A DNA stretch of 64,000 nucleotides, taken from positions 558,001 to 622,000 of the forward strand of contig CAKULF010000001.1 of NCBI GenBank assembly GCA_934667125.1, given 5' to 3'. The DNA comes from an uncultured Candidatus Melainabacteria bacterium. Its GTDB lineage: Bacteria > Cyanobacteriota > Vampirovibrionia > Gastranaerophilales > Gastranaerophilaceae. The notes under the pieces were generated by a model, which saw only the letters and a program-made list of their open reading frames with translations, did not search any database and had not been told where the DNA came from. The translations under genes were made by a program, and so were the position numbers. Below, piece by piece: positions 25,695-33,618 of this stretch (the first letter of the stretch is position 1; the number at the start of each line of letters is the position of its first letter).

Positions 25695-27055
25695 TGCAAT
25701 ATAATTTGATTTTAAACTCTATTTTTAATTGTTTTTTATATAATTCACTTGAAATTTTTTGCGTTATCGGAATTATTTTAAATTTTATTTGCTATTTTAT
25801 TCCGAAAGCAAAAATCAACACAAAGCGCCTATCCAGCCTTATTACAGCAAGTTCGTTGATTTTAGGATTGGGATTTTTATTTTTCAATTTTCTAACAAGC
25901 GCAACATTTATAAATTTCAAAATTTTAAGCGAAAACACAATAATTTTCAAAATAATTGTTGATATTTTGATGTTATTTTTCGTTTTCGGACAATATCGAA
26001 CAGTTAAAAAAACGGGCTTCGATATAATCATATTAAACAGCTTAACCCTTGGTATAACTTTCTTTTCCTTGTTTTTATTAAGCTTTAAAAATTTCATTTT
26101 CACATATTTATTTTTGGAAATTATTTCATTTTTAATTTATAAATTTTCTTCGCTCACCGAAAAAGAAAAAGAAAACGTTTTTTCTGTTGAATATATCTTA
26201 ATTTCAGCATTTTCAAGCGTTTTATTTTTATTGTTTTATGTGATTAATATTTTTATTAAAAACGAAATGCAAAACACAATAATTCAAATCGCCCTAATGA
26301 TTAGTTATCTATTGAAAATAGGCTTTTTCCCGATTTTTAATTATTTAATTAACGACAATAAAAATAACATCTGCTACAGATTGCTATTTAATTGCTATTT
26401 TCCGTTTTTAGGAATTATTTCCTGTGGCAGTTTGATTAGCATTTTAAACGTTAAAAGCGAAGTTTTTCAATTAACTATTTTGGGTTTTCTTCTTGTTTGC
26501 GGAATTTTTTATTCAATTTTTGCATATCGACAAAAAAATCTTGAAAAATACCTCGCTCAGTGCGCATATTGCTTATATTGCTTCCCTTTAATAAGCTTAG
26601 TTCTTTTTCCTTATGGCGCTGAATACTTCAAAATGAGCGCATTATACGCAATTTCATTTTTCGGTTTATATTCAATTTTGACCTACATAAAATCAAATTC
26701 TCAATATAAAATAATGAATTTACAATCTATAAAAGGCTTATTCTATAACAGATTAAACCTGACTATATTATTTATCATCCTGACTTTAATGACATTAAGC
26801 GCAATTCCGAGTGGAATTTTAACTTGTTTAGTCGATTTAGAAAAAAATATCTTCTTAAAAAACAACACCTATTTTTTAACAGTCCTAGCCTTGATTTTAT
26901 TTAACATTTTAGCCTTTTTAGGCTCATTAAAATTCATTCAAGGATGTTTCAAAGTGACGACAAAAGACCCATTTTACACTAAAAAAGGAACAAACCCGAA
27001 TGTGGTCATTCCTCTTTTAGTAATTATTTTTTTATTAATTAAAATCTTTTTATAG
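25694..27055 (+). CDS. NuoN-like membrane subunit
   Basis: A 453-residue protein with about 14 membrane segments, start codon overlapping the previous stop by one base. It is the best preserved of the three. FLEIISFLIYKFSS near residue 142 matches the ELLSLPLYVL segment and keeps the TM5 Glu; VEYILISAFSSVLFLLFY near 165 matches the EAALKYFLLGAFSS segment; LLKIGFFPIFNYL near 207 keeps the TM7 Lys; and IKGLFYNRLNLTILFIILTLMTLSAIPSG near 350 matches the GLxGxG...LLSLAGIPP segment. Its 3' end overlaps the convergent gene by 6 bases. Proton translocation could still be possible here. Confidence 0.7.
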   Translation: MQYNLILNSIFNCFLYNSLEIFCVIGIILNFICYFIPKAKINTKRLSSLITASSLILGLGFLFFNFLTSATFINFKILSENTIIFKIIVDILMLFFVFGQYRTVKKTGFDIIILNSLTLGITFFSLFLLSFKNFIFTYLFLEIISFLIYKFSSLTEKEKENVFSVEYILISAFSSVLFLLFYVINIFIKNEMQNTIIQIALMISYLLKIGFFPIFNYLINDNKNNICYRLLFNCYFPFLGIISCGSLISILNVKSEVFQLTILGFLLVCGIFYSIFAYRQKNLEKYLAQCAYCLYCFPLISLVLFPYGAEYFKMSALYAISFFGLYSILTYIKSNSQYKIMNLQSIKGLFYNRLNLTILFIILTLMTLSAIPSGILTCLVDLEKNIFLKNNTYFLTVLALILFNILAFLGSLKFIQGCFKVTTKDPFYTKKGTNPNVVIPLLVIIFLLIKIFL

Positions 27056-27424
27056 ATTTTCAACAGTGTTCGTTCTTTTGGCTTTGTGAACATAAGGAGC
27101 GTTATCGCCCATCCAAGAGTTTGTGAAATTGATTTGATGTTCAAAAAATTCGCCATCATCTTGAATAGGATCAACATAACTTTTTAATTTTTCATAAGCA
27201 TTTTGATATTTGTTATCTGCGCTTTTTTTATAATAAACAGGTTTATATTTTCCATATAATCCACTATTGAATTTATTCATTTTATCAGCAATAATCAAGG
27301 TTGATTCGCTGTAGCCTTGGGCTTTTAGAGCGTCAACACTGCTTGAAGATTCAGCATAATAATATGCAAAAGAACAAGAAGCCGTTAACATCATTAAACT
27401 CAAAGAAATTAATATTTTTTTCAT
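27050..27424 (-). CDS. Small exported protein of unknown function
   Basis: A 124-residue protein with a clear N-terminal signal peptide (MKKILISLSLMMLTASCSFAYYY), cut probably after SFA; the Cys in TASCS could alternatively make a lipobox (LTASC). The mature part is charged and Tyr/Asn-rich with no motif I know. Its 3' end overlaps the NuoN-like gene by 6 bases on the other strand, an unusually tight convergence. It precedes ispG on the same strand at 63 bases, so it may have its own promoter. Periplasmic or lipoprotein, function unknown. Confidence 0.65.
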   Translation of the reverse strand: MKKILISLSLMMLTASCSFAYYYAESSSSVDALKAQGYSESTLIIADKMNKFNSGLYGKYKPVYYKKSADNKYQNAYEKLKSYVDPIQDDGEFFEHQINFTNSWMGDNAPYVHKAKRTNTVENL

Positions 27425-27487
27425 TCGATTAATCCCATAATACTTTTCTATTTTAATTATAACTTATTTTTATATTAATGCAAAATA

Positions 27488-28543
27488 TTAGTTAATATTA
27501 AGGTCTTTATATATGATTTTTTCCAATTCAGATAATAATTCTTCTTGTGGAACTTTTTTTAACATCACGCCTTTTTTAAATATATACCCCTCGCCAATTG
27601 CTCCTGCTATGCCATAATCCGCCCCAGCTGCTTCTTTTGGACCATTAACAGGGCAACCCATAGTTGCAATTGTGATATTTGCTTTTAGTGATGAAAATTT
27701 TTCCTCGACTTTTTTTGCTAAAGAAATTAAATCAATTTGTGTTCTTCCACAAGTCGGGCAAGAAATAAAATTAACTTGTTCATCATGCCTTAAATCTAAT
27801 GTGTTTAAAATTTGTTTTGCAAGTTTTACTTCTTCAATCGGATCTTCTGTGAGTGAAACCCTTATAGTATCGCCAATGTTTTCAGCCAAAAGTGTTCCTA
27901 TTCCAATAGCAGATTTAACTATTCCGCCTCTTAACGTGCCTGATTCAGTTAAACCAACATGTAATGGATATGGAATTTCGTTATAAATTTTTCTATAGGC
28001 TTTAATTGTTGTCATAACATCAGAAGATTTTAGAGAAACTTTTATTAAATTAAAATCTAAATCCTCAAGGATTTTAATATGGCGCTTTGCAGATTCAACC
28101 ATCTTATCTTCTAATGGCATAGTCTGATTTTCGTATAAATCTTTTTCTAGTGAACCTGCGTTAACCCCTATTCTTATTGGGGTTTGGGTTTGTTTTGCCA
28201 TTTCAACAACTCGTTTAGTATGTTCAATACTTCCAATATTCCCAGGGTTAATTCTTAAAGCGCTAATCCCATTTTCCATAGCAGTTAGCGCCAATCGATA
28301 ATCAAAATGAATGTCCGCTACAACAGGAATTGGCGAATTTTTAACAATTTCACCTAATGCCGCAGCACATGATTTATTTAAAACAGCAACCCTAATAATT
28401 TCACAACCTTCTTTTGCTAATTTTTCAACTTGTTTTAGAGTTGCAAGAGTGTCATCCGTTTTAGTGTTTGTCATAGATTGGATTGAAACAGGAGCGCCAT
28501 TGCCGATTTCAACATTTCCAATTTTAAAACTTATTTTTTTCAT
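27488..28543 (-). CDS. ispG: 4-hydroxy-3-methylbut-2-enyl diphosphate synthase (IspG)
   Basis: Converts MEcPP to HMBPP in the MEP isoprenoid pathway, using a [4Fe-4S] cluster. The 351-residue protein from ATG 28543 (GAGG upstream; a TTG at 28561 is less likely) has SIQSMTNTKTDD near residue 22, ADIHFDYRLA near 82 and RINPGNIG near 103. The cluster ligands are SCPTCGRTQ near 262 and MGCPVNGPKEAAGADYG near 297, with the closing Glu region downstream. It is the short bacterial form without the plant/Chlamydia insertion. With the prenyl synthase at 38216 it implies MEP-based isoprenoid synthesis. Confidence 0.96.
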   Translation of the reverse strand: MKKISFKIGNVEIGNGAPVSIQSMTNTKTDDTLATLKQVEKLAKEGCEIIRVAVLNKSCAAALGEIVKNSPIPVVADIHFDYRLALTAMENGISALRINPGNIGSIEHTKRVVEMAKQTQTPIRIGVNAGSLEKDLYENQTMPLEDKMVESAKRHIKILEDLDFNLIKVSLKSSDVMTTIKAYRKIYNEIPYPLHVGLTESGTLRGGIVKSAIGIGTLLAENIGDTIRVSLTEDPIEEVKLAKQILNTLDLRHDEQVNFISCPTCGRTQIDLISLAKKVEEKFSSLKANITIATMGCPVNGPKEAAGADYGIAGAIGEGYIFKKGVMLKKVPQEELLSELEKIIYKDLNIN

Positions 28544-28614
28544 CTTAATAATCTTCCTCAAAACTTTAAGTATGCTAAAATCATAACATAAATCAAATTA
28601 ATCGGAGAAAAATA

Positions 28615-29352
28615 ATGAAAATAGCAGTTTTATCAGATATCCACGCAAACAAAGAAGCGCTTAAAGAGGTTTTAAAAAGTGTTGAAAAATTTAATCCTGA
28701 TATGATTTTTTGCCTAGGGGATTTGATTTTAGCAGGATATGACCCAAACGGAACGATGGAAATTATTTTTGATTTAATGGAAAAATATGGCGAAAATTTC
28801 AAAATAATCCAAGGAAATACAGATAAAATGGTTGCAACAGCAACGGAAAATACGATTAAAAAAGTCCAAGAAGCGTTTCCTTGTATGGGTTTTAGCCTTG
28901 AAAACGATATTAAAATAACAGATAAAAAATATATCGATTTTGTTAAAAATTTAGATGAAAAACTTGATTTAACGGTTAATAATTTAAAAATCGAACTTGT
29001 TCACGGAAGCCCAAGAAAGCAAGATGAGAACATTTTTCCGTCTTTAGAAGAAAAAGTTGTTGAAGAAATGACAAATAATAGCAAGGCTGAGTTGATTTTG
29101 TGCGGACATACTCACATTCCTTGCGGATATAGTTTAAATAACGGTAAGACGGTTGTAAATGTCGGTTCTGTCGGTCGTTCAATGACGGCGGATAAGATGC
29201 CTGTTTATCTTGAACTTACGATAGATAAAAACGGGAAATATTTTGTTGAACATAAAAAAGTAAAATATGATAATAAAAAAGTGGTTAACTATATTTTATC
29301 CCGCAATTTCAAGCATTGCGAGGATTTAGCAAAAATGTATGTTGAAGAATAA
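28615..29352 (+). CDS. YfcE-type metallophosphoesterase
   Basis: A 245-residue cytoplasmic phosphodiesterase with a di-metal site. The calcineurin-like motifs occur in order: SDIHAN at residues 7-12, GDLILAGYDP near 35, GNTD near 65, HGSPR near 128, and GHTH near 162 followed by NVGSVGRSM. These are all the ligands expected. GGAG precedes the ATG by about 8 bases. The 3' end overlaps the next gene by 14 bases, so they are coupled. The substrate is unknown; related enzymes act on cyclic nucleotides or phospho-esters. Confidence 0.9.
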   Translation: MKIAVLSDIHANKEALKEVLKSVEKFNPDMIFCLGDLILAGYDPNGTMEIIFDLMEKYGENFKIIQGNTDKMVATATENTIKKVQEAFPCMGFSLENDIKITDKKYIDFVKNLDEKLDLTVNNLKIELVHGSPRKQDENIFPSLEEKVVEEMTNNSKAELILCGHTHIPCGYSLNNGKTVVNVGSVGRSMTADKMPVYLELTIDKNGKYFVEHKKVKYDNKKVVNYILSRNFKHCEDLAKMYVEE

Positions 29353-31237
29353 GAAAATATTTTTAAGTTTAATAATTTTAATTTTTGTTTTAAGCTTTTT
29401 TGTTTTTAAACATTTTTTTAGTGTGTTTTATTTTCAAAACGACTTAAATAGACTCGCTCTTAACATTGAAACCTCGCAAAAACAGGAAGTTTTAGCTTGT
29501 TTTGACAATAATTGCGACAATATGACATTTAAAAATGATGTTTATTCTTATAAATTGAATCAGCAAAATCCGCTTTTTTATAAAAATTATTCTAATATTG
29601 AACTTGTTTTTGATAAATACCCGAAATTCAACAATATCACGTTTTTTGACGGAAATAAGTTTAAATATTTCAAACAAAATGATGTAATAATTAATAAAAT
29701 TGATTTTAATGATAGTATAAAATATTCTATCAATCTTCCCTTTAAAACCAACTCCAAGAGCGCTTTTAAACAGTTTGCGGTTTATTTTGAAACAATATTT
29801 TATAATTGGTATTTTTATTTATTTTTCTATGTTGCGATTATTTTTTGTTTAATCAAATTTCCTTTTTCAAACAAATTTAAAATAAAACATCCGATTTTTT
29901 TAATTATTTTACTTGGAACATTTTTAAGGCTCTCTCATATCAACTATGTTCCGCTTTGGAACGACGAATTATACACGCTTTGCGTCATATCGGAAAACGG
30001 GAAAAATGTTTTTCAAAATTTATATTTTGACCCAGGAAATCCGCCGTTGTTTTTCTTTTTGTCGAATTTATGGTTAAAATTTTTCAATTCTAATATTATT
30101 TTAATCAGGCTTTTGCCTGCTATAATCGGGGTTTTGGGGATATATTTAACTTATTTTTTCACCAAAAAAGTTTTAAATAATAAAACGGCTCTTTTTGCTT
30201 CATTTTTATATAGCATAAATATTTTTATCATACTTGAATCAAACGAAATAAGAAGCTACATCCTTTCTATGGCGCTTATTTTAGCTTGTTCATATTTATT
30301 TTATAGATTATATCAAAATTTCAATTCAAAAAACCTAACTTATTATTTTTTAATAGCCACATTGCTTTCAAATTGCCATTATTATTGCGTTCTATACGTT
30401 TTATCAAATATGATTTTAGGTGGTTTTATTTTTAAAAATTCAAAAGAAAAACTAAAATTCTTATCCTTAAACATTTTTTCGCTTTTAACTTTTTTAATTT
30501 ATTTCATCTTAACTTATCAAAACTCGCTATCAGAAAAATTCAACACGTGGCTTGTTCAGCCGAATTTAGAAGTGATTTTAAATCATATCAGTTTTTATTT
30601 TGGAAATATTATATTTTTTATAATTTCGATTGGTTTTTCAGCTTTTATGCTTACAAAACTTGACAAAAAAGAAAAACAAATCGTTTTATATATAATTTAT
30701 TCTATAGCTTTTGTATTTCTTAGCGCATTTATCATAAGTTTTATCGTTAAGCCGATTTTATTTGAAAGATATTTTTGTATATTTTTACCATTTTTAATTG
30801 TAATCACATCAATTTTTCTAACATACGATTATAAAACAAAATTCAAGCCGTTGATTATTATTCTTATTCTTCTTTTTTCAGTTAATGCGCCAAAATATGA
30901 AAATTTTAACTTATTTAGCAACATTGAATATCTTGCTAAATACATAAAAAATGACTATAAAAACTATTCAACCGACTATGATATTTATTATTTAATTCCT
31001 GATAATATTAAATATTTGAATTATTATAATTTACCAAAAGATAAAGCGATTGTTACAAATTGTCCGATAAATGAAAGCTATGAGCTTATTTTGGATATTA
31101 TAAAATATTCAAATAAGAAAAAAATTGTAATCTATTTTTCTGAAACATTTATAAATAAGGATATTATTAACAATCTTCATCCTAAAAAAATCGAAACAAC
31201 GATTTTACCAATATATAAAATATCTGTGATAAAATAA
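29339..31237 (+). CDS. ArnT/PMT-family (GT39-like) membrane glycosyltransferase
   Basis: A 632-residue protein with about 12 membrane segments, one at the N-terminus (residues 8-26), then a soluble stretch to about 150, then a multi-pass core. The signature LRLSHINYVPLWNDELYT near residue 198 has the Asp-Glu pair of the GT-C superfamily first periplasmic loop, followed by DPGNPPLFFF, typical of GT39/PMT-2. It probably transfers a sugar from a polyprenyl-phosphate donor to a lipid or protein at the periplasmic face. The N-terminal extra domain is unusual. Start overlaps the upstream gene by 14 bases. Confidence 0.8.
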   Translation: MLKNKKIFLSLIILIFVLSFFVFKHFFSVFYFQNDLNRLALNIETSQKQEVLACFDNNCDNMTFKNDVYSYKLNQQNPLFYKNYSNIELVFDKYPKFNNITFFDGNKFKYFKQNDVIINKIDFNDSIKYSINLPFKTNSKSAFKQFAVYFETIFYNWYFYLFFYVAIIFCLIKFPFSNKFKIKHPIFLIILLGTFLRLSHINYVPLWNDELYTLCVISENGKNVFQNLYFDPGNPPLFFFLSNLWLKFFNSNIILIRLLPAIIGVLGIYLTYFFTKKVLNNKTALFASFLYSINIFIILESNEIRSYILSMALILACSYLFYRLYQNFNSKNLTYYFLIATLLSNCHYYCVLYVLSNMILGGFIFKNSKEKLKFLSLNIFSLLTFLIYFILTYQNSLSEKFNTWLVQPNLEVILNHISFYFGNIIFFIISIGFSAFMLTKLDKKEKQIVLYIIYSIAFVFLSAFIISFIVKPILFERYFCIFLPFLIVITSIFLTYDYKTKFKPLIIILILLFSVNAPKYENFNLFSNIEYLAKYIKNDYKNYSTDYDIYYLIPDNIKYLNYYNLPKDKAIVTNCPINESYELILDIIKYSNKKKIVIYFSETFINKDIINNLHPKKIETTILPIYKISVIK

Positions 31238-31262
31238 TTTTAAAGAAATAAAGGGAAAAACA

Positions 31263-32426
31263 ATGTCAACACTAGAACAACTACACCAAAAAGCAATCAA
31301 ATATTACGAAGAAAAAGATTTAGACAACGCTCTTAATTGCTATTTGGAAATTATGAAAATAAATCCAATAGATGAAGTTGCTCTTTCTTGCATTATGGAT
31401 ATTTATCTTGAAAAAGATGATAAGGTTAATTATTACCTTGCTCGAGCAAATGTTAACATTTCCCAAAACAAAATTGAATACGCTATAAATGACACAAAAA
31501 AAGCACTCGACCTTGATATTGATAATGTCGAAATAAGAAAAAAATTAGCAAGATTATATCGAGTTAACAAAAAAAATCTTAAAGCTGTTGATGAATTTTC
31601 AAGAGTTTTGCAAATGGATGAAAAAGCCTATGAAGTTTATTTTGAATTGATTGACCTTTATATGGTTGAAAATGCGCCTGATAGCGCTATTAATATTGCT
31701 CTTAACGGACTTAAGGTTTATCCTGATGATGATAATTTATCAAACGCTTTAGCTCAAATTTATTTTAGAAACGACAATTTAAAAGCAGCGCTTGAAGTTG
31801 TTAAAGATAAGCTTTTAAAAATTAAAATTCTTCTTCAAGACAACCAAAACGAAGAAGCTCAAAAATTATTATCAAGAGTTGACGCTTCAGAACTTGATGA
31901 GAACGGACTTAGAAACTATTATATTCTTCTTGCTCAATATTATTACAATGTTAAAAAGTTTGATTATGCGCTTGAAAACGTTGAAAAATATTCAAGCCTA
32001 AAAGGACCAGACGCTATTTCGTTCCAAATGAAAGCACTTATATATGAAGAAAAAGAAGATGAAGAAAACGCTTATATAAATTGGGGCTTTTGCAAGAAAT
32101 ATCAAGGCAAATCAGATGAAGCTATTGTTGAATTTGACCATGCTTATAAAATCAATCCAAAAAATAAAACCGCTTTGATTGAATTAGCAAAACTATATCA
32201 ACAAAACAAAGAAAGATATGTCGCTATTGAATATTGGCAAAAAGTCTATGAAATCGACAAAGACGCCGAAGCTAAAGAAATTTTAGCCGAATTTTATTAT
32301 TCAGAAGGCGACTTCAAAAAAGCCGAACAATATGGTAAAGTTATTGAAAAGAAAGAAGAAAAAGAAGTCCAACAAGAGCAATACGAGGGCTTAATCGATA
32401 AAATTATGAAATTCTTTACAAAATAA
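31263..32426 (+). CDS. TPR-repeat protein
   Basis: A 387-residue soluble helical protein with tetratricopeptide repeats across its length. Clear units are HQKAIKYYEEKDLDNALNCYLEIMKINP at the start, then LKAVDEFSRVLQMDEKAYEVYFEL near 105, APDSAINIALNGLKVYPDD near 140, and SDEAIVEFDHAYKINPKNKTALIELAKLYQ near 285. No signal peptide; a C-terminal aromatic tail (LIDKIMKFFTK). It likely serves as a protein-interaction scaffold. AAAGGG precedes the ATG. It lies 25 bases after the glycosyltransferase, so it may be the third gene of that operon. Confidence 0.85.
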   Translation: MSTLEQLHQKAIKYYEEKDLDNALNCYLEIMKINPIDEVALSCIMDIYLEKDDKVNYYLARANVNISQNKIEYAINDTKKALDLDIDNVEIRKKLARLYRVNKKNLKAVDEFSRVLQMDEKAYEVYFELIDLYMVENAPDSAINIALNGLKVYPDDDNLSNALAQIYFRNDNLKAALEVVKDKLLKIKILLQDNQNEEAQKLLSRVDASELDENGLRNYYILLAQYYYNVKKFDYALENVEKYSSLKGPDAISFQMKALIYEEKEDEENAYINWGFCKKYQGKSDEAIVEFDHAYKINPKNKTALIELAKLYQQNKERYVAIEYWQKVYEIDKDAEAKEILAEFYYSEGDFKKAEQYGKVIEKKEEKEVQQEQYEGLIDKIMKFFTK

Positions 32427-32449
32427 TTATTAATTTAAAGGATTGTTTT

Positions 32450-32587
32450 ATGAAAGAAAAACAATTTAATAAAACCAGCGATACAGAAAAAAAGCTTGAA
32501 AATATGCGCCAAATCTTGCTTTGCGACAAAGAAAAATGTAAAGAAATTGCTAAAAAACTTGTTTTGTATATTGAACAAAAGAAGTAA
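32450..32587 (+). CDS. Small 45-residue Cys-containing protein
   Basis: ATG at 32450 with AAAGGA 6 bases upstream opens a 45-codon frame to TAA at 32585. The product is highly charged and helical, with CDKEKC near residues 27-32 (two Cys four apart) and a basic end. It follows the TPR gene by 23 bases on the same strand and its stop is 1 base before the 3' end of the convergent next gene. A good ribosome site and tight packing support it; no family is recognised. Confidence 0.5.
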   Translation: MKEKQFNKTSDTEKKLENMRQILLCDKEKCKEIAKKLVLYIEQKK

Positions 32588-32588
32588 T

Positions 32589-33509
32589 TTAGCAAATATT
32601 CAATAACATCTTATTCAAATTTTTTGAAACCATATTCAAATCGTACACCTTATTTGAATTAAACACAGCGTATTCACCAATTGGCGTACCCATAAACCTA
32701 TTTTGACCTGTGCGTTGATATAGATTTGAAAAGTTTTCTGTTGAAACAGATTTATTTTTGAAGTTACATTTTTTAATTTCAAGATGATTTTTCGCTATTT
32801 CGCTATTATTAATTTCATCCATAGCGTCGGTTGTAATTGTTAAAATCATATCAATATCATATTTATTTTTTATGACTTTTTTAAATTTAGATAGATTTGA
32901 TAAAATATCAAAGTAGATTTTATCATATTGAGATATATCGCTTGAAGTTAGGCTAAATACCTCGTTTGTCATAAAAATTGAGAATTTTTTTGAATATTTT
33001 TGCTTTAAACTTTCAAAAATTAAATATGATAATTTTTCTTTTGCTTTTTCGCTTATCGCTTTTTCGCTTTTATAATCCAAAGATAAAGCGATAGAAAAAT
33101 TGTTTCTTTTTAGTTCTTTTTGCTTTTCTAAATATTCTTGAGCGGCCTTATATCTTTTTATTTGCTCAAATTTCATCATTTGTTCTTTTCTTTTTGATTC
33201 AATTATTGCTGAAGAAATATTATCAACAAAAAGACTTAAAATAGTGACGGCTAATCCAATTCCAGCAAGGATTAGACTTGTTTTTTGATATGATACGTAA
33301 TCATTAACGTCAAGTGCGAATAATTTTACTAACGGCGAAAAATATTCTCCACCATATTCAAACATCAACGGTTCATTCATAATTGCAAACCAAAAAATCA
33401 AATATGCAAAGCTTAATATTCCAAAAATTAAACCGAATATTCCCATATATCTTTTTACGCTTGCGACAAATAATCTTGTCCTCAAACAAAATTCTTCAAT
33501 ATCTTCCAT
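32589..33509 (-). CDS. Membrane protein with a soluble C-terminal domain, unknown
   Basis: A 306-residue protein. Two membrane segments lie at about residues 21-44 and 77-97, separated by a short outside loop with MFEYGGEYFSPL. A charged helix follows (residues 105-137), then a soluble alpha/beta-looking domain: NFSIALSLDYKSEKA, KYSKKFSIFMTNEVFSLTSSD, MILTITTDAMDEIN and a C-terminal GTPIGEYAVFN segment. That membrane-helix-domain layout is typical of a sensor or scaffold, but I cannot name the domain. It is convergent with the small ORF and separated from gatA by a terminator. Confidence 0.6.
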   Translation of the reverse strand: MEDIEEFCLRTRLFVASVKRYMGIFGLIFGILSFAYLIFWFAIMNEPLMFEYGGEYFSPLVKLFALDVNDYVSYQKTSLILAGIGLAVTILSLFVDNISSAIIESKRKEQMMKFEQIKRYKAAQEYLEKQKELKRNNFSIALSLDYKSEKAISEKAKEKLSYLIFESLKQKYSKKFSIFMTNEVFSLTSSDISQYDKIYFDILSNLSKFKKVIKNKYDIDMILTITTDAMDEINNSEIAKNHLEIKKCNFKNKSVSTENFSNLYQRTGQNRFMGTPIGEYAVFNSNKVYDLNMVSKNLNKMLLNIC

Positions 33510-33554
33510 ATTATCCTCTGAATTAATATTTAATTTATATCTCTTATTTATATA

Positions 33555-33599
33555 AAAAAATAATCCTCAAAAAAATTGCCTTTTTGAAGATTATTTTTT
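33555..33599. terminator. Long AT-rich bidirectional terminator
   Basis: A 19-base arm at 33555-33573 (AAAAAATAATCCTCAAAAA) pairs with 33581-33599 with one mismatch and a 7-base loop. It lies just after the gatA stop on the minus strand and before the next minus gene, so it most likely ends gatA transcription. Confidence 0.8.
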
Positions 33600-33618
33600 G
33601 TAATATTGTTAACAATTG

